This document shows, in pieces, positions 1 to 4,540 of a stretch of DNA of 5,446 bases. The stretch comes from an uncultured Clostridia bacterium (GTDB lineage Bacteria > Bacillota > Clostridia > Oscillospirales > Oscillospiraceae): the NCBI GenBank assembly GCA_947177005.1, contig CAMWSZ010000239.1, forward strand, positions 1 to 5,446. The letters run 5' to 3'. Within the stretch, counting starts at the first letter, position 1. Each line of letters begins with the position of its first letter. Under the pieces are notes generated by a model that was not told the origin of the DNA, made no database searches, and was given only the letters and a program-made list of their open reading frames with translations. The position numbers and the translations under genes are program-made.

Positions 1-71
1 GCGCCGATGGCACCCGCCGGTACACCGAATACCAGCCCTACCAGCAAGCCTTTGAGTAAGAAGTTTTCCAT
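1..71 (-). CDS. LysE-family amino-acid exporter, N-terminal fragment (runs off left edge)
   Basis: Only the first 23 codons are inside the window, beginning MENFLLKGLLVGLVFGVPAG. The short polar start followed by a hydrophobic Gly/Leu/Val helix with a G-V-P-A-G-A-I-G turn is typical of the first membrane helix of LysE-type translocators, inner-membrane exporters of amino acids and related small molecules. The ATG (71-69) lies 4 bases after the stop of the upstream hydrolase. Its ribosome site (GAGGTAG) overlaps that TAG stop, so the two genes are almost certainly co-transcribed and translationally coupled. The family call rests on the N-terminus alone. Another multi-pass membrane protein is possible. 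Confidence 0.65.
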   Translation of the reverse strand, partial: MENFLLKGLLVGLVFGVPAGAIG

Positions 72-75
72 AAAG

Positions 76-1119
76 CTACCTCACAAAAAAGGGATAGAAG
101 TGGCTATAATCCTCCCGGTGGTAATAGCGTAATTCGCCGTTTGTTTGATCATAGACCACGCTCCACTCGGTGGAGGCAAAGGGAGAGTTGAAATTGTGCT
201 TGCTCACGCTGTTCAGTGCGTCTCGGACGGCGTCTAAATCCCAAGCTCCTTGTTCCTCTATCAGCCCGCTAAGCATTTGATAGCGGGTCATGGATTCCTG
301 AGTCCCGACACCATATTTCTCACCAGGAGTGAGATAGAAGTTCGTAGCGATAGGACTTTCCACGATGCTCAAAGTGTTGTCAACATACTCAACCACCACA
401 TTCCTGCCCTGCGCATCAGCAATGGCGAAGTGAACCATCATCCCGGCTGAGGCGTGGAGATCGTAATCTTCCAGCAGCTCCACCGCCTCCTCCACGGTGG
501 CGGCTTTGTCCAGCAGCAGCCGTACCGCCGTGGTAGTAGTTAGGTCGTTTTTTTCGCTCTGCTGGTCAAAGCCGGGGCGATCCTCGATCATCAAGACTGC
601 TACACAAAGGCCCTTTTCGTTCATCCCATCCATAGGGGCGTAGGGAGCGGCTACCGACAGCAAGCGGACAAAGGCTTCTTCCGACAGTGGCAGTCCAACG
701 TTCAGGAAGTCCATGTTTACTGTGGAGACTGAAGCATAGCCGTTCCTGGGAGCCGTTTCGAGCACCAGAGCGGTACAATTTCCCCAGTCAAAGTTGCGGC
801 CAAAGAGCTGGTCACCTTGGGCACTTTCCACTGAGAGTGTGCTGCATCCGTAGGGGCGTGATTGTGGGTTTAGCTTGAACAGGCCGTGAAATGCGTTTTG
901 AACCACAAAGTCAGCTGCCTCCATGTCGGAGGAGGCCCCGCCTTGGGATAAAAAGTCATCCAGGCCGTAGTCCCCACGATAACTCATTTGATAGAGGCCA
1001 TCCTCCAGCTTTTTTACACTGAACACTGAGCGCAGCGGTTTCCAGAACAGAATGACCGCACAAAGAAGCAAAAATGAAAGGATTAAGATGATTAACACAA
1101 TCTTTTTTCGCTTTTTCAC
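76..1119 (-). CDS. Membrane-anchored Ntn hydrolase, choloylglycine hydrolase / linear amide C-N hydrolase type
   Basis: A 347-residue protein predicted to cleave a linear amide bond using an N-terminal-nucleophile cysteine. Residues 1-6 are basic and 7-27 form one hydrophobic helix, so the enzyme is probably tethered to the membrane facing outwards. The catalytic signature is G91-C92-S-T-L followed by G-R108-N-F-D111-W. The Cys-to-Arg and Cys-to-Asp distances (16 and 19) equal those between C2, R18 and D21 of bile-salt hydrolases. A-T-N260-F and T-R279-Y are candidates for the later conserved Asn and Arg. Bile-salt hydrolases expose Cys by removing only Met, whereas here about 91 residues precede it, as in acid ceramidase or acyltransferase proenzymes, so self-cleavage between G91 and C92 is inferred. 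The start is GTG, with AGGAGG 8 bases upstream. The substrate is unknown: a bile salt, an N-acyl amino acid or a penicillin-like amide are all possible. It is the first gene of a unit with the LysE-type exporter. Confidence 0.85.
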   Translation of the reverse strand: MKKRKKIVLIILILSFLLLCAVILFWKPLRSVFSVKKLEDGLYQMSYRGDYGLDDFLSQGGASSDMEAADFVVQNAFHGLFKLNPQSRPYGCSTLSVESAQGDQLFGRNFDWGNCTALVLETAPRNGYASVSTVNMDFLNVGLPLSEEAFVRLLSVAAPYAPMDGMNEKGLCVAVLMIEDRPGFDQQSEKNDLTTTTAVRLLLDKAATVEEAVELLEDYDLHASAGMMVHFAIADAQGRNVVVEYVDNTLSIVESPIATNFYLTPGEKYGVGTQESMTRYQMLSGLIEEQGAWDLDAVRDALNSVSKHNFNSPFASTEWSVVYDQTNGELRYYHREDYSHFYPFFVR

Positions 1120-1166
1120 ACTTGATGCCTCCTGTCTGCTGAAGTGTGGGCTTCTTTGTTGTTTTC

Positions 1167-1195
1167 ATTATAAACGCACTGTTTATAAATAGCAA
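1167..1195 (-). promoter_or_regulatory. Sigma-A promoter of the hydrolase-exporter unit
   Basis: Read on the minus strand, TTGCTA (1195-1190) is followed after exactly 17 bases by a perfect TATAAT (1172-1167). Transcription would start near 1160, giving a leader of about 40 bases before the GTG of the hydrolase. No other promoter is seen before the exporter, so this one probably serves both genes. Confidence 0.7.
1168..1188. repeat. Inverted repeat (candidate operator) inside the hydrolase promoter
   Basis: TTATAAAC (1168-1175) and GTTTATAA (1181-1188) form a perfect 8-bp dyad around a 5-base centre. It fills the -10/-35 spacer and overlaps the -10 box. That position suits a dimeric repressor, such as a TetR- or MarR-type protein, blocking polymerase. 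No such regulator gene lies inside the window, so the binding protein is unknown. Confidence 0.55.
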
Positions 1196-1222
1196 ATACT
1201 TATTTTGAATAGATAGGTATGC

Positions 1223-1251
1223 TTAACAGACATAGAAAAATTGAGTATAAT
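1223..1251 (+). promoter_or_regulatory. Sigma-A promoter pointing right, upstream of the candidate small RNA
   Basis: TTAACA (1223-1228) and a perfect TATAAT (1246-1251) are separated by 17 bases. It is divergent from the hydrolase promoter. A start near 1258 puts the predicted 5' end almost on an AAAGGAG sequence. Confidence 0.6.
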
Positions 1252-1257
1252 GAAGCA

Positions 1258-1385
1258 CAAAGGAGACGAGAGAAATGGACCTTTGAGGGCAGCGGAGAAA
1301 TTTTTACAGCAGTGGAAAACAGCGTTTGGTGGTATAAAAAAGCCGCAGTATGGAGAGGGGATTCCATACTGCGGTTCTTGCTTGC
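1258..1385 (+). ncRNA. Candidate small RNA or leader transcript of about 120 nt
   Basis: A strong plus-strand promoter and a 12-bp terminator-like hairpin (1343-1374) bracket about 120 bases. An AAAGGAG site and an ATG (1275-1277) are present, but that frame reads Met-Asp-Leu-stop. If the TGA is ignored it continues 16 more codons to a TAA at 1334-1336, directly before the hairpin. Two overlapping open frames cross the hairpin, resemble nothing I recognise and are probably chance. Options are an untranslated small RNA, a decayed micro-gene, or a three-residue leader peptide. The T-tract after the hairpin on this strand is weak (TTCTTGCTT), so termination here is less certain than on the other strand. 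No known RNA family is recognised. Confidence 0.35.
1336..1374 (-). terminator. Intrinsic terminator after XRE regulator 1
   Basis: A perfect 12-bp stem (CCGCAGTATGGA at 1343-1354 pairing with 1363-1374) closes an 8-base loop. On the minus strand it is followed by C and then TTTTTT (1341-1336), a textbook intrinsic terminator about 97 bases past the stop of the regulator. On the plus strand the same stem may also end the candidate small RNA, with a poorer T-tract. Confidence 0.8.
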
Positions 1386-1470
1386 TATACTCACAAGCGA
1401 TGAAATTTGCTAGGACGGCTAATGCGCCGCCGCCCCAATAAGGGGAGAAACCAGAATAAAGGCGAGACTG

Positions 1471-1716
1471 TCAGCAATCCAACCCCAGCAGCCACAGGGG
1501 ATTGACCTTCAAAGCATCCGCAAGCAAGGGAATTTCGTAGTCTGGAACTACGCGCAACCCTGTCTCAATCCGGCTAATCGCCTTTTGTGTCAGGGAATGC
1601 CCGTTCAATTGAATCCTTGCGGCCAGGGCCTCCTGTGAAAGGTTCTGGTTTTCACGGGCAATCCGTACCCGGTCTCCGCAAATGTTATATTTTCCATCCA
1701 GTGTCAGCAACCTCAT
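1471..1716 (-). CDS. XRE-family (Cro/C1-type) transcriptional regulator 1
   Basis: An 81-residue, single-domain DNA-binding protein. Residues 12-22 (I-C-G-D-R-V-R-I-A-R-E) match helix 1. L26-S-Q-E-A-L-A begins the helix-turn-helix, and Q45-K-A-I-S-R-I-E-T-G is the recognition helix with the classic S-R-I-E-x-G ending. P58-D-Y-E-I-P-L-L-A and the C-terminal L-W-L-L-G-L-D complete the fold. There is no sensor domain, so it is probably a small repressor, possibly of its own gene and of the opposing plus-strand promoter. The ATG is 1716-1714. The only normally spaced ribosome site, AGGA, lies inside a hairpin arm, while GGTGGAG sits almost on the start. A strong terminator follows. Its targets are inferred from position only. 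Confidence 0.87.
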   Translation of the reverse strand: MRLLTLDGKYNICGDRVRIARENQNLSQEALAARIQLNGHSLTQKAISRIETGLRVVPDYEIPLLADALKVNPLWLLGLDC

Positions 1717-1723
1717 ACTCCAC

Positions 1724-1757
1724 CAATCCTATCCCATAGATAACTGTGATAGGATTG
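1724..1757. repeat. 10-bp inverted repeat in the leader of XRE regulator 1
   Basis: CAATCCTATC (1724-1733) and GATAGGATTG (1748-1757) are perfectly complementary around a 14-base centre. On DNA this could be a repressor operator. In minus-strand mRNA it could form a hairpin burying the AGGA ribosome site 10 bases before the regulator's ATG. It also overlaps the -35 box of the opposing plus promoter by three bases. Confidence 0.6.
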
Positions 1758-1788
1758 ACAATATCATGCTGGTTATGATATAGTTATC
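1739..1788. repeat. Two further nested inverted repeats between regulator 1 and the small ORF
   Basis: GATAACT (1739-1745) pairs with AGTTATC (1782-1788). Nested inside, ATATCAT (1761-1767) pairs with ATGATAT (1775-1781). Together with the dyad at 1724-1757 this makes three symmetric elements in about 65 bases, an arrangement expected of a multi-site operator for a Cro/C1-type protein. Confidence 0.5.
1755..1784 (+). promoter_or_regulatory. Plus-strand promoter opposite XRE regulator 1
   Basis: A perfect TTGACA (1755-1760) is followed after 18 bases by TATAGT (1779-1784), with a predicted start near 1791. It would transcribe the small cysteine-rich ORF. All three dyads overlap it, so control by regulator 1 is likely. 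The minus-strand promoter of regulator 1 is less clear. The best guess is TTGGGA (1792-1787), an 18-base spacer, then CATGAT (1768-1763), which would overlap this promoter head-on. Confidence 0.55.
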
Positions 1789-1883
1789 CCAAAGATGACT
1801 GAAATATATATTTCTAAATATGCACCGTACCTAACGCTTTTTATTCAGGCTAAAGCATAATGACACGGAAGGTTGGAAAACAC

Positions 1884-2069
1884 ATGGAATATCAGGCCAG
1901 TTATAACCTTTTTGTCAGCAAAATGCTGTACTGTACAAGTGTTGGCTGTAATAAAAGCTGTTCAGGAAAATGTAATTACTGTCTGTCAAATTCGCAAAAA
2001 AGGAGAACGGGCATAGGAGCAGAACATCTACAACCCACGCCTATTCTTTATCTGGCAGATACTCGATAA
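1884..2069 (+). CDS. Small cysteine-rich protein, unknown function (uncertain)
   Basis: A 61-codon frame from ATG 1884. Five cysteines sit in 17 residues (C17, C22, C26, C30, C33), spaced C-x4-C-x3-C-x3-C-x2-C. The last three, C-S-G-K-C-N-Y-C, match the C-x3-C-x-aromatic-C iron-sulfur motif of radical SAM enzymes, but the protein is far too short for that fold. It could bind a metal or cluster, or be a chance ORF. GGAAGG lies 11 bases before this ATG, which is why it is preferred to the in-frame ATG at 1860, which has no ribosome site. In favour of a real gene is the consensus promoter about 95 bases upstream. Against it is a 29-base tail-to-tail overlap with regulator 2, which makes the last 10 residues suspect. 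I do not recognise the family. Confidence 0.4.
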   Translation: MEYQASYNLFVSKMLYCTSVGCNKSCSGKCNYCLSNSQKRRTGIGAEHLQPTPILYLADTR

Positions 2070-2247
2070 TGTCATTTATTGTACAACTGAGTATTTTACA
2101 GAGCGCATCCAGTGTATTTGTAGAAACAGAATCGCCCGCTTTCAGCCGCCGAATGGTGGAACTGCTGATGTTTCCTTTGACTTGAAGTGTGTATGTCGTT
2201 GCTCTGCGTTCCTGCATCGTCTCCCACAACGGCGCATAAGAAATCAC
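2041..2247 (-). CDS. XRE-family (Cro/C1-type) transcriptional regulator 2
   Basis: A 68-residue single-domain regulator from GTG 2247. It opens with I-S-Y-A-P-L-W-E-T-M, the usual beginning of this small clostridial family. The helix-turn-helix follows (T-Y-T-L-Q-V-K-G-N-I-S-S-S-T-I-R-R-L-K), then N-T-L-D-A-L-C-K-I-L and the ending I-I-E-Y-L-P-D. There is no ligand or partner domain. Start choice: GTG 2247 has AGGTGG at 8 bases and fits the family's start. An in-frame GTG at 2259 has AGAGG at 5 bases and would add four residues. It lies opposite the SLOG operon, and both promoters share one inverted repeat, so autoregulation together with control of the SLOG genes is the natural inference. 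No terminator is seen after it. Confidence 0.85.
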   Translation of the reverse strand: MISYAPLWETMQERRATTYTLQVKGNISSSTIRRLKAGDSVSTNTLDALCKILSCTINDIIEYLPDKE

Positions 2248-2268
2248 GAAATTTCCCACCTTTACCTC

Positions 2269-2296
2269 TTTACATATTACTATTATTGCCTATAAT
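2269..2296 (+). promoter_or_regulatory. Promoter of the SLOG operon
   Basis: TTTACA (2269-2274) is separated by 16 bases from a perfect TATAAT (2291-2296). The predicted start is near 2303, giving a leader of about 50 bases before the ribosome site AGGAGG (2338-2343). The in-frame ATG at 2295 therefore lies within the -10 box, upstream of the transcript, and cannot be used from this promoter. Confidence 0.7.
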
Positions 2297-2320
2297 GGTG
2301 GGAGAGCGTTATAGGCAATA
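2284..2320. repeat. 12-bp perfect inverted repeat, shared operator candidate
   Basis: TATTGCCTATAA (2284-2295) and TTATAGGCAATA (2309-2320) match without error around a 13-base centre. Each arm carries or overlaps the -10 box of one of two opposed promoters. A dimeric Cro/C1-type protein, most simply regulator 2, is the expected ligand. Confidence 0.7.
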
Positions 2321-2336
2321 TTGTCTATACTGTAAA
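2308..2336 (-). promoter_or_regulatory. Promoter of XRE regulator 2
   Basis: On the minus strand, TTTACA (2336-2331) and TATAAC (2313-2308) are 17 bases apart, with a predicted start near 2301. It runs head-on into the SLOG promoter, and the two predicted start points lie within a few bases of each other. Its -35 box lies directly beside the SLOG ribosome site. Confidence 0.6.
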
Positions 2337-2351
2337 AAGGAGGGAATTGCT

Positions 2352-2861
2352 ATACAGAAAAAAACTTGTTGCTTTACTGGTCACAGGAACATACTATCAG
2401 CAGACCGGGAAGTGATTGCCTGTCGGCTGGAAAAAACGATAGTTGAGTTGATTCATGCGGGAATTGACCGGTTTGTGGCCGGAGGTGCGCGTGGTTTTGA
2501 TACCCTTGCAGCCCAAGCCGTGCTTCAACTGCGCAAGAGGTATCCTGACATCAAACTGATTCTGGCCCTGCCCTGTCTGACGCAGACAAGGGGATGGAGT
2601 ACAAAGAATATTGCGGTATATGAGACAATCAAGTCTCAGGCAGATGAGATTGTCTATATCTCACAAGACTACACCAGGGGTTGTATGTACAAGCGGAACA
2701 GGTATCTGGTAGACAGCAGCGGCATCTGTGTCTGCTTCTGGAACAGGGAAAAAGGCGGGACCGCATATACAGTTCACTATGCAGAGAAGAAAGGTCTCAA
2801 GATCATCAACATTGCACAGCCGCCGGTATACGATGCCGAAGAACCTGAAGCCAATGGATAA
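2352..2861 (+). CDS. SLOG-superfamily protein, YpsA/DUF1273 type, with apparent ATA start
   Basis: A Rossmann-like protein of about 169 residues. The YpsA-type SLOG signature runs C-C-F-T-G-H-R (6-12), A-G-G-A-R-G-F-D (43-50) on the nucleotide loop, L-P-C (73-75), Y-T-R-G-C-M-Y-K-R-N-R-Y-L-V-D (107-121) and G-G-T (135-137). SLOG proteins are thought to bind nucleotides or nucleotide-derived signals. YpsA itself affects cell division in Bacillus, but no activity can be assigned here. Start: AGGAGG (2338-2343) sits 8 bases before ATA (2352-2354), followed by Gln-Lys-Lys-Thr-Cys-Cys. No ATG, GTG or TTG is in frame between the predicted transcript start and the first motif. The open frame extends upstream only through promoter DNA. 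So this is either a rare ATA start or a gene weakened by an ATG-to-ATA change. The body is intact to TAA 2859-2861. It forms an operon with the next gene, 12 bases downstream. Confidence 0.85.
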   Translation: MQKKTCCFTGHRNILSADREVIACRLEKTIVELIHAGIDRFVAGGARGFDTLAAQAVLQLRKRYPDIKLILALPCLTQTRGWSTKNIAVYETIKSQADEIVYISQDYTRGCMYKRNRYLVDSSGICVCFWNREKGGTAYTVHYAEKKGLKIINIAQPPVYDAEEPEANG

Positions 2862-2873
2862 AATGGAGGAAAA

Positions 2874-3203
2874 ATGTTGGATAGCTTTGAATTTGAAACT
2901 TTTATTGACGCTCACAGCAATGTATTCATGGATTATGTAAGCTCTATTGTTGCAAAACTAGCCAGGAGCGACAGTGCGTACCAGGACATTCGGGGTGAGA
3001 TCAGCAAGATCTACGACCAGTATCCAAAAGTCGCGCAGTTGCTTGACGTGGAAAAGACCGCCGATCTGTCAAAGCAGGACTGTGAGGCATTGATAAAAAT
3101 ATTGCTTTTGCGAAATCAGCTTACGGATCTGGAAATGCAGGCGGTATACCTTCGCGGTTGCTATGATGGTGTAGGATATCTCCAAAAAGCGGGAATCTTA
3201 TAA
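2874..3203 (+). CDS. Small helical protein of unknown function, partner of the SLOG gene
   Basis: A 109-residue protein I cannot name with certainty. It resembles short domain-of-unknown-function proteins of clostridial accessory regions. It has no signal peptide or membrane segment, so it is probably cytosolic. The composition suggests mainly alpha-helix: an acidic/aromatic N-terminus (F-E-F-E-T-F-I-D), a helix around 20-32, a Y-D-Q-Y-P-K-V-A-Q-L-L segment (47-57), a Leu-rich helix (71-83) and an ending with V-Y-L-R-G-C-Y-D-G-V-G-Y-L-Q-K-A-G (91-107). GGAGG lies 4 bases before the ATG, and only 12 bases separate it from the SLOG stop, so the two are co-transcribed and may act together. A strong terminator follows 35 bases after the stop. 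Function unknown. Confidence 0.8.
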   Translation: MLDSFEFETFIDAHSNVFMDYVSSIVAKLARSDSAYQDIRGEISKIYDQYPKVAQLLDVEKTADLSKQDCEALIKILLLRNQLTDLEMQAVYLRGCYDGVGYLQKAGIL

Positions 3204-3237
3204 ACAGATACAGTTAGGATACACTGGCACAAATAAA

Positions 3238-3287
3238 ACCCGCAAAGTCGGAAAGTATCAAACTTTTTGACTTTGCGGGTGCATTTT
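3238..3287. terminator. Long bidirectional intrinsic terminator
   Basis: Bases 3238-3256 pair with 3262-3280 in a 19-bp stem (17 Watson-Crick pairs and two G-T pairs) closing a 5-base loop, ATCAA. Plus-strand transcripts of the SLOG operon end into GCATTTT. Minus-strand transcripts of the aldo/keto reductase gene end into the better tract TTTTATTT (3238-3231). It therefore insulates the convergent blocks from each other. Confidence 0.85.
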
Positions 3288-3297
3288 AGGTTGTTAG

Positions 3298-3399
3298 TTT
3301 GATGCTGCTTCTTTTCCAGGCTGTGTTGTACAACACCCGGCTACACTGGAGAATTACTACATTGCACAGGTCAATCGTAATATGTGCGGTGATAAATAA
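3298..3399 (+). pseudogene. 3' remnant of an unidentified gene (33 codons, no start)
   Basis: After an in-frame TAG (3295-3297), a frame runs 33 codons to TAA 3397-3399. It contains F-P-G-C-V-V-Q-H-P-A-T-L-E-N-Y-Y followed by I-A-Q-V-N-R-N-M-C-G-D-K. The composition and sensible ending look like the C-terminus of a real cytosolic protein. It has no start in reach (the only Met is at 3382) and no ribosome site, so if genuine it is a cut-off tail. It is convergent with the reductase gene, whose stop is 8 bases away. I do not recognise the family, and chance cannot be excluded at this length. Confidence 0.4.
3323..3336. repeat. Perfect 14-bp palindrome
   Basis: GTGTTGTACAACAC is identical on both strands with no spacer. 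It lies inside the gene remnant, about 40 bases from the long terminator. It may be coding coincidence (Val-Val-Gln-His), a protein-binding site, or part of a recombination site at the edge of the central block. Confidence 0.4.
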
Positions 3400-3406
3400 G
3401 TAATCA

Positions 3407-4507
3407 TTATTTTCTGCTCCCAAAATATTGAGCAATTTCCTTCATCCGTGCCTCTTGTTTAACGTGGAAAGGACAGCGAGATTCACAATGGCCGCACTGA
3501 ACACACGCGTCCGCTTTGACCGTCAACTTATCGTAGTGTCCTTTTGCCATCTCGTCTCCAGCCAGAGCTAAATCATAATATTTGTTAATCAATCCCACAT
3601 TCAGCTCTTTGGGACAAGGCTGACAGTGATTGCAATAAACACAGATACCATCCGCATTCTGCGGGGTGAACTCGCTGATAACGGAATAATCCCGCTCCTC
3701 TGTCGAAGCATTCAGATAGGCCAGAACCGTTTCCAAATCGGCTGTATTCCGAACGCCGGGCAAGACAGTCAAAACCGCAGGACGATCCAGCGCATACTGG
3801 ATACACTGCGTTTCTGTCAGCGCCCGCTGAAAGGGTGAGGTTTTCGCGTTTAGGAGCTGACCGCCGCCAAAAGGCTTCATGACCGCAATACCCACACCGT
3901 AGCTTTCACACTCCCGGTACAGCAGTCCCCGATCAGCGGCAGTGCCGATGCCATACGTGCCAGTGGAATAATCATAGGCGGGATTGATACTGAACATAAT
4001 CATATCAATCAGGCCTGTATCCAGGAAACGCCGGATGATCTCAGGATTATGGGAGGACAGTCCCAAGTGATGAACTGCTCCGTCTGTTTTTAGCCCCTTC
4101 ATGTAATCCCATATACCGCCGGACATGATCTTATGGAAGTCATCCATTTCGTCAATACAATGAACATAGCCCATATCGGTATAGTTTGTGCCTAACAGTT
4201 TCAACTGTTCCGAAAAAGTCCGTTTGATCTTCTCCAAATTCCTGGTCCAGCCATATTTACCGCCATCATATACTGCGCCAAAGTGCATCTGCAGATAGAT
4301 ATTCTCTCGCTGTCCGGCAAATGCTCTGGCATAGCAGGGATAGGGCTTGCCTTCCGAAGCAGCCATATCGAAATAGTTGATGCCTGCCTCCAGCGCACTA
4401 CGAACGGTCTGCTCAATTTCCCTCTCGCTGCCTGCATGGATGGACCCCATACCCAGACCGATCACACTGATTTGTTCCTCTCCGCGGGGGAGTTTGCGAT
4501 ATTGCAT
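3407..4507 (-). CDS. Aldo/keto reductase fused to a double 4Fe-4S ferredoxin module (complete)
   Basis: A 366-residue cytosolic oxidoreductase of the ferredoxin-fused aldo/keto reductase group (COG1453-like). Residues 1-280 form the TIM barrel: I-G-L-G-M-G (16-21), N-Y-F-D47-M-A, Y-V-H116, G-L-S-S-H-N (149-154), V-M-K-P-F-G-G-G (209-216) and L-P-G-V-R-N (249-254). Two clusters follow: C289-x2-C292-x2-C295-x2-C298-P, whose last gap is one residue short, as I recall for this group, and the standard C335-x2-C338-x2-C341-x3-C345-P. The usual active-site Lys is not seen in the strand E-N-I-Y-L-Q-M-H-F, and the Tyr position is unclear, so simple NADPH carbonyl reduction is doubtful and electron transfer through the clusters is likely. 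The substrate is unknown. The start is ATG 4507 with AGGAGG 9 bases upstream. An open frame extends upstream to 4561 but crosses the promoter. Confidence 0.88.
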   Translation of the reverse strand: MQYRKLPRGEEQISVIGLGMGSIHAGSEREIEQTVRSALEAGINYFDMAASEGKPYPCYARAFAGQRENIYLQMHFGAVYDGGKYGWTRNLEKIKRTFSEQLKLLGTNYTDMGYVHCIDEMDDFHKIMSGGIWDYMKGLKTDGAVHHLGLSSHNPEIIRRFLDTGLIDMIMFSINPAYDYSTGTYGIGTAADRGLLYRECESYGVGIAVMKPFGGGQLLNAKTSPFQRALTETQCIQYALDRPAVLTVLPGVRNTADLETVLAYLNASTEERDYSVISEFTPQNADGICVYCNHCQPCPKELNVGLINKYYDLALAGDEMAKGHYDKLTVKADACVQCGHCESRCPFHVKQEARMKEIAQYFGSRK

Positions 4508-4540
4508 ATGTACTTGCCTCCTCTGTTGGTGATACATCAA

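Noticed and set aside
1219..1441. Two overlapping plus-strand frames of 64 and 66 codons
   Set aside because: Both run through the promoter and the terminator hairpin, have no spaced ribosome site and resemble nothing known.
1927..1937. TGTAC-T-GTACA dyad
   Set aside because: Short and inside the small ORF, with no promoter at a useful distance; likely chance.
2187..2351. N-terminal extension of the SLOG frame (55 codons, ATG 2187 or ATG 2295)
   Set aside because: It is antisense to regulator 2 and crosses two promoters and the operator; ATG 2295 sits in the -10 box with no ribosome site, and known relatives begin just before the C-C-F-T-G-H-R motif.
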